Program-made: the position numbers and the translations under genes
The notes under the pieces: generated by a model
Seen by the model: the letters and a program-made list of their open reading frames with translations, nothing else
Database searches by the model: none
What the model was told of the DNA's origin: nothing
NCBI GenBank assembly: GCA_963785755.1
Contig: CAWAXG010000075.1
Location: forward strand, 822,186-886,185
Direction of reading: 5' to 3'
DNA: 64,000 nt
Source of the DNA: JACCXG01 sp963785755
GTDB lineage: Bacteria > Acidobacteriota > Vicinamibacteria > Vicinamibacterales > 2-12-FULL-66-21
In this document: piece by piece, positions 45,661 to 53,517 of the stretch
Position numbering within the stretch: the first letter of the stretch is position 1
Layout: the number at the start of each line of letters is the position of its first letter

Positions 45661-46326
45661 ACCTTCGCCGCCGCGCCCGCCTTTACGGTCGCGGCGGTGC
45701 TGTCTCTGGCCCTGGGCGACCACGGCAATCCTGAGCCATGGCACCTGGGTCCGCCGGTACGGCAGCGATCCTAGCGTCATCGGACGATCAATCGTCCTCA
45801 ACGGCCAGGCGGCGCAGGTCGTCGGCGTGCTCGGCCCGTCGTTCTCGCTGCGAAAGGAAACGATGCCCACGCTCGGCGTGGTGGCGGACGCGGAGATCCT
45901 CCTGCCGCATCTACAACGTCCGGACGATGGCGGAACGGGTGAACGAGTCGCTCGCGCGGCGGCGCTTCTCATGCTGCTGCTGACCCTGTTCGCGATCCTC
46001 GCGCTCGGACTGGCGGCGATCGGGACGTATGGCGTGATCGCGTACCTGGTCAGCCAGGGCAGGCGCGAGCTGGGAATACGGATGGCGCTCGGCGCCACGC
46101 CCGCGGGGATTCTGCTGATGATCGTGCGCCACGGCGCGATCCTGGCAGGCTGCGGCATCGCGCTCGGCCTCGTTGGCGCCTTCGCGCTGACCCCGCTCAT
46201 GCGATCGTTGTTGTTCGGGGTGGGGCCCGCGGATCCCGTCACCTACACCGGAATCGCGCTGCTCCTCGCGCTGGTCGCCCTGACCGCGACGCTCGTCCCC
46301 GCCAGCCGCGCCGCGCGCATCGATGA
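45655..46326 (+). pseudogene. ADOP-type ABC permease remnant with large internal deletions
   Basis: Three conserved pieces survive in the right order: RTFAAAPAFTVAAVLSLALG (first FtsX unit), SHGTWVRRYGSDPSVIGRSIVLNGQAAQVVGV (periplasmic domain), and YNVRTMAERVNESLARRRFS followed by LTLFAILALGLAAIGTYGVI to VPASRAARID (last FtsX unit). About 200 of the roughly 800 residues of a full ADOP protein remain, in three frames. The last piece runs straight into the ACGTG repeat. It resembles the intact-looking permease at the left edge of the window. This is real decay, unlike the single-base frameshifts elsewhere. Confidence 0.8.
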
Positions 46327-46594
46327 GGGTCACGTGCTACGTCCTACGTGCAAGGTGCTCACGTGGCGTGCTCACGTGCATGCGTGCTCACGTGCTTTTC
46401 GTGCGACGTGCCCACGTGCGGTGCCACATGCTCACCGGGCACGTCGCACGTGGGGAGCACGTGCACGTCGCACGTCGCACGAGAAGCACGTAAGCACATT
46501 TGCACGTAAGCACGAAAAGCACGTGAGCACGTTTGCACATGAGCACGATGCACGTGAGCACGTAGCGCGTGGCACGTAGGACGTGCCACGTGCC
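46327..46594. repeat. Snap-back element with CACGTGCTACGTCC arms, copy 2 (268 bases)
   Basis: The left half reads GTGCTACGTCCTACGTGC, GTGCTCACGTGGC and GTGCTCACGTGC; from about 46440 the right half reads their reverse complement (GGGCACGTCGCACG, GAAGCACGTAAGCAC, GAGCACGTAGCGCG, GGCACGTAGGACG). Same layout as 28997-29313. It lies between the permease remnant and the sppA stop. Confidence 0.7.
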
Positions 46595-48340
46595 CTATCT
46601 CACAAACACATTCGGCATGATCGCCAGCGGCTCGCCGCGCCTGAAGAGGCGCATCGGCGCCGTGATGGCCTGCAGCGCGCGGCGGTCGGTGAGACCGAGC
46701 AGCGCGCCGACCGCAGCCGAACGATCGATCGTGCCGAACGGATCGGCGAGCGACTGGTACAGCGATCGCTTCGGCGGAAAGACGACGATCTCGATTTCGG
46801 AGTCGGCCGGAATCTTCGCCTCGACCTTCGCCAGGGCGACTGCGCGGTCCAGGCCGCCGAGCTCGTCGACCAGTCCGAGATCCTTCGCCTGCCGTCCCGT
46901 CCAGACGCGCCCCTGCGCGACCGCATCGATCCGCTCGGGCGTCGTGTTGCGGCCGGCCGCGGCTTTCTCGACGAAGGTGTCGTAGGTCGCCTGCATGTGC
47001 TCGAGCACTCGCTGGCGCTCTTCCGGATTGAACGGCCGGCCCGGCGAGTACATGTCCGCGTAACGGCCCTGACTCACCCCCTCGATGTTCATCCCGAGCT
47101 TCTGGAGCGTGCCCTCGATGGCGAACTTGATCATCACGACCCCGATCGATCCCGTCAGCGTCGCGGGCTGGGCCACGATCTTGTGCGCCGGCATCGCGAT
47201 GTAATAGCCGCCCGACGCCGCAACGTCGGACATCGACGCGATCACCGGCTTCGCTGCGCGCGTCAGCTGCACTTCGCGCCAGATCACGTCGGAGGCGATC
47301 GCGGATCCACCGGGGCTGTCGATGCGCAGGACGATGGCCCTGATCGAACTGTCCGCCCTCGCCTTGCGCAGATACTGGACGATGGTGTCGGAGCCGACGA
47401 CATCACCCTGCGGCGAGTCGTAGTTGCTCTCTCCAGAGCTGATGATGCCGACCGCGTAGACGATGGCGAGCTTCGGTCCGCGATCGAGGCCGAGCGAGGA
47501 TGGCGGCACCGACCGGTAGTCCCGATGCTCCAGAAACCTCGGCGACCCGCTGGCGAGCGGCACCTTGTCGTCGAGCTCGTCCTCGTAGGCCACGTCGTCG
47601 ACCAGTCCGGCCCGGACCGCGTCCTCGGGCAGGAACGGACCGTGATCGATCAGTTGCCGCATCTCCTGCTCGCTCTTGTGCCGGCCCGAGGCGAGCCCCT
47701 TGACCAGCTGCTCGAAAAGATCCTTGTTGAGCGACTCCGCCATCTCGCGGTGCGACGGCGTGAAGGTGCGTTCCGTGAAGGTATTCGCCGCCGTCTTGTA
47801 CTCGCCGATGTGGAGCACGTCCGGATAGGCGCCGATCTTGTCGAGCGTGCCGCGCAGGAAGAGCTCGTAGTTGGCCAGCCCGGTCAGGTCGAGTGACGCC
47901 GTCGGCATCAGGTAGACCTTGTCGCACGCGCTCGCGAGAAAGAACTCCTGTTCGCCGCCGTATTCGAGGAACCCGATGATCGGTTTCTTCGAGCTCCTGA
48001 AATCGACGATCGCGTCGCGGATCTCCTGGACCTTGCCCCACAACGCGGCCGTGCCGGCGGGACGGATGATCACGCTGGTGACCCGGCGATCGACCTTCGC
48101 CTTGCGCAGCGCATCGACCACGGATCGGACGGTCGGCGGCGGTTCGAACAGGGAGCCGACGAGGCCGCCGGGCTCGACCTCGCCGAGATCGCCGCTCACC
48201 CGCACGACGAGCGCGGAATTCGACGACACCTGTGGGCCACTGCCGACGGCGAATGCGGCGAGGACCAGCCCCGCGGCCGAGACCATGACGGCGATGACGA
48301 TGAAGGTGATCACGAGCCAGATTCCGCGCCTGCCAGCCAC
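46595..48340 (-). CDS. sppA: Signal peptide peptidase SppA, two-domain form
   Basis: 581 residues from GTG 48340. This start is chosen because a perfect GAGGAGG lies six bases before it; the open frame to 48508 has no comparable site. A membrane anchor (GIWLVITFIVIAVMVSAAGLVLAAF) is followed by two ClpP-like halves. The general-base lysine is in IGEYKTAANTFTERTF and the nucleophile serine in MSDVAASGGYYIAMPAHKI. VLRIDSPGGSAIASD is the conserved loop. It degrades cleaved signal peptides in the inner membrane, matching the many exported proteins here. Confidence 0.92.
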   Translation of the reverse strand: MAGRRGIWLVITFIVIAVMVSAAGLVLAAFAVGSGPQVSSNSALVVRVSGDLGEVEPGGLVGSLFEPPPTVRSVVDALRKAKVDRRVTSVIIRPAGTAALWGKVQEIRDAIVDFRSSKKPIIGFLEYGGEQEFFLASACDKVYLMPTASLDLTGLANYELFLRGTLDKIGAYPDVLHIGEYKTAANTFTERTFTPSHREMAESLNKDLFEQLVKGLASGRHKSEQEMRQLIDHGPFLPEDAVRAGLVDDVAYEDELDDKVPLASGSPRFLEHRDYRSVPPSSLGLDRGPKLAIVYAVGIISSGESNYDSPQGDVVGSDTIVQYLRKARADSSIRAIVLRIDSPGGSAIASDVIWREVQLTRAAKPVIASMSDVAASGGYYIAMPAHKIVAQPATLTGSIGVVMIKFAIEGTLQKLGMNIEGVSQGRYADMYSPGRPFNPEERQRVLEHMQATYDTFVEKAAAGRNTTPERIDAVAQGRVWTGRQAKDLGLVDELGGLDRAVALAKVEAKIPADSEIEIVVFPPKRSLYQSLADPFGTIDRSAAVGALLGLTDRRALQAITAPMRLFRRGEPLAIMPNVFVR

Positions 48341-48479
48341 TGCAAACCTCCTCAAGGGAAACCCCTTGTCTCCGTTGATCATACGGCGGTTCATGCAGGG
48401 TGCATCCGCAAGTGTGTGCGGCGGAACCGGGATGGACGCAAGGAAACGAGAGCGCCGGGGGAATCTGCCTGGCTCGGCC

Positions 48480-49985
48480 TCACCAGCGGAACGCCGTCCG
48501 CCCTGCATGAGCTGCCAGCTGGGCGGCCAGGTCGGCCGCGGTCTGACGCGGCAGGTACGGCACGTCGATCCGGTGCCCGTCGCGGGAGGTTCCGGCGGTG
48601 TCGACTTCGACGGCGGCCATGCGGTGCCGCCGATCGAATGGGGATTCGTTGAGCGCGACCGCCTGGATCTTCGACACCGGTGCGATCGTCTCGCGCCGCC
48701 AGACCCAGCCGCTGCGGAAGAACACGCCTTCGTCGGTCAGGCTCCATCCCAGGGCGCGGATCGATCGGCGCGCATCGATCTCGCCCAGGCACAGCATCCC
48801 GAGAAACAGCGCCGGCGTCCACCACTCGAGCAGCATCACGCAGGTCAGCGAGACGGCGGTCGAGAGCACGATCCACGACACGCGCGCGCGGCGGAGACCG
48901 CGGGGATCGACCGGATGCCAGTCGATGTCCGTGATCGCGATCGACGGCAGCACGTCGCGCAGCAGCCGCGGCACCCCATCGCGCCGGATGACGGGGGCGA
49001 GCCATTCGCGCTGCAGCTTGACCGATTCATCCTGTTCCCCGCCGGCCGTATCGACGTGCACCGAGACGCGCCCGAACAGGCGATGCAGCGGACCTTCGTG
49101 AATCGTGACGCTCTGAATCCGCCGGATCGGGACGGTGGCGGCGACGCGGGTGAGCAGCCCGAAATCGGCGCGCAGATCGTTGCCCTTCCGCCGCAGCGTG
49201 AAGCCGTAGAGCCGGACCAGCGCCCAGCCGACTGAAAAGACGCGGGTCACGATCAGGAGCGCCGCGAACGCGGCGAGCGTCAGGGCAAGCTTCCCGATCG
49301 GCGGGATGCTCCCGCCGAAAATCGCGCGCGCCATCTGCCGTACGACGCCGCGCCCCTGGATCTCCTCGCCGAACACCATGCTCGATATGCGGTCGGCGAG
49401 GCCCGTCTCCCAGACCAGCCCGAACAGCGCGCCGACGACGAGCAGGCCGCGTCCCTGAATCAAGCCACAGACGACGAGCTCGCGCGGCGACAGGTGGAGG
49501 AGGGGCGTGTCGGGCACGGGCTCCGTTTCGTCGCGCACGATCTGGCCGCGCGCCGCCATGACGAAGCTGCGCAGCTCCTCGAACGCGGCCTGGGACACCA
49601 CGTTCATCTTCGCTTCCGGCTCCTCGCCGCCGGCCGTTTCCAGGCGGACCTGCAGAACGCCCAGCGCGCGGTGGAAGATGGTCTGGATCGCATCGATGTT
49701 CTGAATCCGTGCGTACGGGACGTGGCGTTGCTGTCGAAAAATCAGACCGCTGCGGATCACGAGCTCGTCCGGCTCGAGCCGGTACCTGAAGACCAGCGAT
49801 CGCGCCACCGCCGCGAGCGCGTAGGGCACGAACAGTACCATCACCCAGATCTGCCAGCTGTCGGATCCGCGCGCGCCGGCGATCAGCACGAAGATGCCGG
49901 GCAGCAGCATCTCCCGCCCGTGCGAGGCAATCTCGAACAGGAACGAGAGCGGATGAAGCCGGCGTTCAGACGGCGGGTTCGGCAT
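48480..49985 (-). CDS. Membrane protein with tandem bacterial PH domains (YdbT-like)
   Basis: 501 residues. Membrane pairs near 25-65, 180-215 and 240-275 and again near 370-400 separate PH-like strands: FRYRLEPDELVIRSGLIFRQQRHVPYARIQNID, GFTLRRKGNDLRADFGLLTRVAATVPIRRIQSV and RSIRALGWSLTDEGVFFRSGWVWRRE. These are three bPH2 (DUF304) units. The family is membrane-embedded, often stress-linked, and nearly always paired with a smaller one-PH partner, here encoded directly upstream with a 20-base overlap. The function of the pair is unknown. Confidence 0.85.
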   Translation of the reverse strand: MPNPPSERRLHPLSFLFEIASHGREMLLPGIFVLIAGARGSDSWQIWVMVLFVPYALAAVARSLVFRYRLEPDELVIRSGLIFRQQRHVPYARIQNIDAIQTIFHRALGVLQVRLETAGGEEPEAKMNVVSQAAFEELRSFVMAARGQIVRDETEPVPDTPLLHLSPRELVVCGLIQGRGLLVVGALFGLVWETGLADRISSMVFGEEIQGRGVVRQMARAIFGGSIPPIGKLALTLAAFAALLIVTRVFSVGWALVRLYGFTLRRKGNDLRADFGLLTRVAATVPIRRIQSVTIHEGPLHRLFGRVSVHVDTAGGEQDESVKLQREWLAPVIRRDGVPRLLRDVLPSIAITDIDWHPVDPRGLRRARVSWIVLSTAVSLTCVMLLEWWTPALFLGMLCLGEIDARRSIRALGWSLTDEGVFFRSGWVWRRETIAPVSKIQAVALNESPFDRRHRMAAVEVDTAGTSRDGHRIDVPYLPRQTAADLAAQLAAHAGRTAFRW

Positions 49986-50523
49986 CTTTCGGCAGCAGGG
50001 CGTCGCGGATCGTCAGCGCGACCGCGTGATCCAGCCCGGGAAGATCGACCTTCGAATACTGAGTGCCCGCGGTATGAATGGACAGCGTGGCGAGGCCGTA
50101 CGATCGCTCGATCGGTCCCTGGGACACGTCGATGTGCTGCACCCGCGACCGCGGCACCACGACCGCCTGCCGCCAGAGCACGCCGGACCAGATCTCGATC
50201 TCGTCGGCATCGACGCGATAGCGCCAGTAGCGATAGTCGATCCCCGGCCACTTCAGCGCAAGCCACGTGAAGAACCCGGTCATCGGGATCCAGGACAGGG
50301 CGAACAGCACCTGCGCCCACCACGGCCACGCCCCGGTCAGGAACATGACGATGATCGACAGGAGGTGAATCAGCGAGAAAACGCCCCAGACGATCGATCC
50401 AACAATCCGGTTGAGCGTGACCACCCGGGGATCGAGCATCTGGACTCCGCTGGCTGCCGGCGGCGCCGCCACGGCTGAGTCGGATGCTTGCGCCGTTACC
50501 GGAAGCTCGACGTCAGCGTCCAT
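49966..50523 (-). CDS. Single bacterial PH-domain membrane protein (YdbS-like)
   Basis: 185 residues from ATG 50523. Two membrane helices (GSIVWGVFSLIHLLSIIVMFL and WWAQVLFALSWIPMTGFFTWLAL) precede one bPH2 domain (YRVDADEIEIWSGVLWRQAVVVPRSRVQHIDVSQGPIERSYGLATL). The 20-base overlap with the three-PH partner and their fixed gene order indicate one complex. A snap-back element with GACTCGGGACTCGGG arms begins at its start codon and fills the upstream gap. Confidence 0.85.
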   Translation of the reverse strand: MDADVELPVTAQASDSAVAAPPAASGVQMLDPRVVTLNRIVGSIVWGVFSLIHLLSIIVMFLTGAWPWWAQVLFALSWIPMTGFFTWLALKWPGIDYRYWRYRVDADEIEIWSGVLWRQAVVVPRSRVQHIDVSQGPIERSYGLATLSIHTAGTQYSKVDLPGLDHAVALTIRDALLPKDAEPAV

Positions 50524-50656
50524 GACTCGGGACTCGGGACTTGGGGCTCGGGACTCGGGATGGTAGGCGGGTTCTTCGCTGACCGCCGACCTTCTCTTGA
50601 TGTCGGGATGCGGTTCCCATGGTGCGTCACGCATCCAAATCCCGAGTCCCTGACCG
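50524..50656. repeat. Snap-back element with GGGACTCGGGACTCGGG arms
   Basis: Left arm 50525-50562 (ACTCGGGACTCGGGACTTGG and more) faces the right arm ATCCCGAGTCCCTGACC (50639-50655) around a 75-base core. It has the same architecture as the other families but yet another arm sequence. No gene is seen between 50524 and 50801; an AT-rich stretch near 50690-50720 may carry promoters. Confidence 0.55.
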
Positions 50657-50801
50657 TTGGCGGACCAGACAGCGACGCCTCAGCAAAATGCAAAATCGGC
50701 ATTCGATTTCGCAAATGTTAGCAGCCCTCACCGCCGGGGCCGGCGCAACGAGCGAAATCCCGGAAGATCCCGGTGGCGCGGCCTTTGCCGTATGAGGAGT
50801 C

Positions 50802-51284
50802 ATGGAAACCTCCCGAGGGGGCACGGTCGTTCTGGTGGCTGAAGATGATCCGCATGCGTTGAGCGGGTATCTGGAGTTTCTCAGCCGATCAGGGTTCGTG
50901 GCTTCGGGAAGCGGTGATGGCCAGGAAGCATTGGGGCTCGCGGTCGAGACAGTGCCCGACATCGTCGTCACCGACATCATGATGCCCGGCTTGGACGGGT
51001 TCGCGCTGGCGGCCGCTCTCCGGGCGGATCGCCGGACGCGCCATGTGCCGATCGTGGGCATGACCGGCCATTGGACGACCGAAATGCAGAACGACGCGCA
51101 GCGGGCCGGTTTCAGTGCAATGTTGCTGAAGCCGTGCCTGCCGGCGCACATGCTGGCCGAAGTGGAGCGCGTGCTGCGGCATGCCCGCTTGATGAACGCG
51201 GCGCTCGGCCACGCCACCGTCGGCGCCGAGCCCGCCCTGCCGGTCGGCCTCCGCAACGCCGTCAAACGGCGCCGCGCTTTCTAG
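50802..51284 (+). CDS. Stand-alone response-regulator receiver protein
   Basis: 160 residues. VLVAEDDPHALSGYLEFLSRSG holds the acidic pair, IVVTDIMMPGLDGFALA the phosphorylated Asp, GMTGH the Thr position, and MLLKPCLPAHMLAEVE the conserved Lys-Pro. After about residue 125 there is only a short basic tail, with no output domain. It is probably a CheY-like or DivK-like single-domain regulator. GAGGAGTC precedes the ATG. No histidine kinase is nearby, so it is an orphan. Confidence 0.9.
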   Translation: METSRGGTVVLVAEDDPHALSGYLEFLSRSGFVASGSGDGQEALGLAVETVPDIVVTDIMMPGLDGFALAAALRADRRTRHVPIVGMTGHWTTEMQNDAQRAGFSAMLLKPCLPAHMLAEVERVLRHARLMNAALGHATVGAEPALPVGLRNAVKRRRAF

Positions 51285-51348
51285 CTTTTTCCTTACAGCT
51301 CCAACTCCTCGCGTGGCTTCCGCATTCAGCAGCGCGCTGAAAGAGGGG

Positions 51349-51395
51349 TCACGGCTCTTCACCCTTTCTCCCCTCACGGCTCTTCACCCTTTCTC
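51349..51395. repeat. 22-base direct repeat in tandem
   Basis: TCACGGCTCTTCACCCTTTC plus TC occurs at 51349-51370 and again at 51374-51395, three bases apart, in the 200-base gap before the small secreted protein gene. The CTCTTCACCC words could bind a regulator or simply reflect slippage. Confidence 0.55.
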
Positions 51396-51486
51396 ACCGC
51401 CTGGTCAGGGCGATCGATGCCTGTGACGGTAGATTCGAACAGTCGGCAAGTACCCGCGCTCCCCCGGCACAACAGAGGAGATCGGC

Positions 51487-52015
51487 ATGATTCGAACACT
51501 GCTCGTCGCGTGGGTGATTGCGATACCGGCCGCTCGCCGCAGGGCAGACGCCGGTTGACTGGCATATGAACGTCAGCGTGCTCGATCCGGGGGATCGCGT
51601 CAACGTCCGGACCACGGAAGGCACGCGCCTTCGCGGCCGGGTCGTCCGCGTCGACGCCGACGCGCTGACGCTGACCAGGGACGGTCGGGAACTGCGGCTG
51701 TCGGCGCTGAACGTGAGCAGCATCGAGCGCCACGACAGCGTGTGGAACGGCGGTGTATACGGCCTCGGCGCCGGATTCGCCACCGGGGTCGTCCTGATGT
51801 CCACCTGCGATGGCCTCGGGTGCGAACAGACCCCGCAAGCGATCCTGAGCTGCGGCGCTCTCGGTGGCGCGTTCGGCTTCGGTGTGGGGCTGTTGTTCGA
51901 CGCGATCGCGCACGGGGATCACACGGTGTTCCGGCGCAGCGACCGCGGCCGGGTCGAGGTGGCGCCGGTGATCACGCCTACGCGGAAGGCGCTCACCGTC
52001 CGGCTGGGGTTCTGA
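51487..52015 (+). CDS. Small secreted hypothetical protein (one frameshift in the signal peptide)
   Basis: About 175 residues. An AGAGGAG site is followed by ATG 51487 and MIRTLLVAWVIAIPAA. Removing one C near 51537 joins this to AAGQTPVDWHMNVSVLDPGD, giving a normal signal peptide. Then come an SH3/Sm-like strand set (RVNVRTTEGTRLRGRVVRVDADALTLTRDG) and a glycine-rich hydrophobic segment (YGLGAGFATGVVLM to GALGGAFGFGVGLLFDAI) that may insert in a membrane. It ends KALTVRLGF. Family unrecognised; similar short proteins with a glycine-zipper-like segment are common in Acidobacteriota. Confidence 0.6.
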
Positions 52016-52090
52016 GGGGCTGCGCTCGACTGGGTCAGGGGGCGTCCTATATACTTGGAGTTTCCAGCCGGTTGTTGTTCTCCTCTTCGT

Positions 52091-52177
52091 GCGGAAGTGG
52101 CGGAACTGGCAGACGCGCAAGCCTCAGGAGCTTGTGCCCGCAAGGGCGTGGAGGTTCGAATCCTCTCTTCCGCACCA
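52091..52177 (+). tRNA. tRNA-Leu (anticodon CAG), CCA encoded
   Basis: The acceptor stem GCGGAAG/CTTCCGC is perfect. The anticodon arm CAAGC-CTCAGGA-GCTTG gives anticodon CAG. A variable arm GTGCCCGCAAGGGCGT of class II length and the T-arm GAGG-TTCGAATC-CTC follow, and CCA is encoded at 52175-52177. The gene is at the left border of the accessory region, and a truncated integrase gene ends ten bases after it, as expected of a tRNA used as an attachment site. Confidence 0.95.
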
Positions 52178-52186
52178 GTAATCGGT

Positions 52187-52912
52187 TCAATGAATTAGGG
52201 GCGCTTTCCGGACTCTCGGAGGAGGGTTCTGGGATGGGCTCCGTGACCGTTTGTGCAACGGATGTGCAACGCTCAGCGGCACCACGACAACGCCGTTGCC
52301 CTTCTTGAAGGAAGTCCGCTCGGCGTAGCCCTTTTCCACGGCCCAGTTGCAGAGGTGGCGCATCCGCTTCAGCGCGCGGTCGGCGCCGACGCGGCCGCCC
52401 CTTGCTGCGGTTTTCTTCAGCGGCCAGTGCTCACGGATGGCTTCGACATCGAGGACGGTCAAGTCATCCATCCGCTTGTGTTCGAGCGCCAGCGTGCCAC
52501 CGATGCCGTCGGGCACCAACGCACGGCGCAAGGCCCCGACATACAACGCCATCAGCGAGCGCCCGGCCTTGCGGCGGGGTTCGCCGCTTTCCGGAATTAC
52601 TGCGACATGCTTCTTGAGGTACTCGTCGGCTACCGTGCCGAAAGTTGGTCGCGTGTCGCAACCAGGCGCTGGGGCGACAGGCTCGCCTGGCAGCCGGAAT
52701 GTGCCGGCCCGGATCTCGCTCCGGAGTCGGTCCGATTCCTTCAGCGCCTCAACCTTGCTGTCGATCTGGCGCCGCGCCCCGCGGTCCAGACTGAACCGGT
52801 GGTGTACGCCGCCGTGTTTGAACGCAAAATGCCATGAGTGGCGGCATTTCGCCCAGTTCCGGCGTGGGCATGCACAACGCTTGTGCAGCCCGCCGTTCCG
52901 ACTTCTCGTCAT
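52187..52912 (-). pseudogene. Truncated tyrosine recombinase (phage/ICE integrase), N-terminal half
   Basis: 241 residues. HKRCACPRRNWAKCRHSWHFAF with its Cys/His set and HHRFSLDRGARRQI form the arm-binding N-domain; PTFGTVADEYLKKHV to RALKRMRHLCNWAVEKGYAE is the SAM-like core-binding domain. After VVVVPLS the frame turns into unrelated residues and stops at 52187. The whole catalytic domain (the Arg, His-x-x-Arg and Tyr residues) is missing, so the protein cannot recombine DNA. The gene points toward tRNA-Leu, consistent with a decayed integrated element. Confidence 0.82.
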
Positions 52913-52965
52913 TGAGCATCTCCTTTCGCGGTCGGGATGACCGCCGCCCGATCCTACGAGAAGCA

Positions 52966-53325
52966 TCAGATTTCGATCGGCGTGGATGCCTTTAGCAGCC
53001 ATTCGTCGATCCACTCCGCACGAAGCCGGAGTTCGCGTCGACCGCCGAGACGCGCAGCCCTGAGCCGTTTGGCGCGCACCTCGCGGTAGATCAACTTCGG
53101 CCCGCAGCGCGCGCGCTCAGCAGCGTCCTGCACGGTGAGCCAAGGCGTCGCGGCATGCATCGTTGACGACTGCATCGCCATTGATTCATGCGCCAGCGAT
53201 TCGCCGTGACGGGCGACGACGAGACCCTCGTCCGACAACGTGTCTGCCTCATCACGCAGCAGTTCCCGGCGCCGTGCAACGGAGATCGGATCCGGCTCTT
53301 GTTCCGCACGATCCGGTACGTCCAT
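52966..53325 (-). CDS. Excisionase/AlpA-like helix-turn-helix protein
   Basis: Up to 119 residues; starts at several internal ATG codons (53181, 53175, 53160) are equally possible. The C-terminal half is a MerR-like winged helix: PWLTVQDAAERARCGPKLIY, REVRAKRLRAARLGGRREL and RAEWIDEWLLKAS. This is the HTH_17 excisionase type that directs an integrase. It lies 53 bases upstream of the truncated integrase on the same strand, the normal xis-int order. Confidence 0.7.
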   Translation of the reverse strand: MDVPDRAEQEPDPISVARRRELLRDEADTLSDEGLVVARHGESLAHESMAMQSSTMHAATPWLTVQDAAERARCGPKLIYREVRAKRLRAARLGGRRELRLRAEWIDEWLLKASTPIEI

Positions 53326-53517
53326 AGCCCTCCCCTTTGAACGCGAGTCGCGACGATTCGTGTTGAATGGGTGGCGCGCTCTGGCGCGTCGATGTGGCGG
53401 TCGACGCGCCGATGTCCATGTGAGCGCGGATGCGGGCCTTGAGCCGGCATCGTCCCGGCGGCGTTGTGCCCCGAGCGGTGACGATCGGGAAATGGTTCGA
53501 CCGTCTGTTGCGTTCAG

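Noticed and set aside
48341..48508. Longer N-terminus for SppA
   Set aside because: The upstream frame overlaps the end of the PH-domain gene, and the best ribosome site (GAGGAGG) points to the GTG at 48340.
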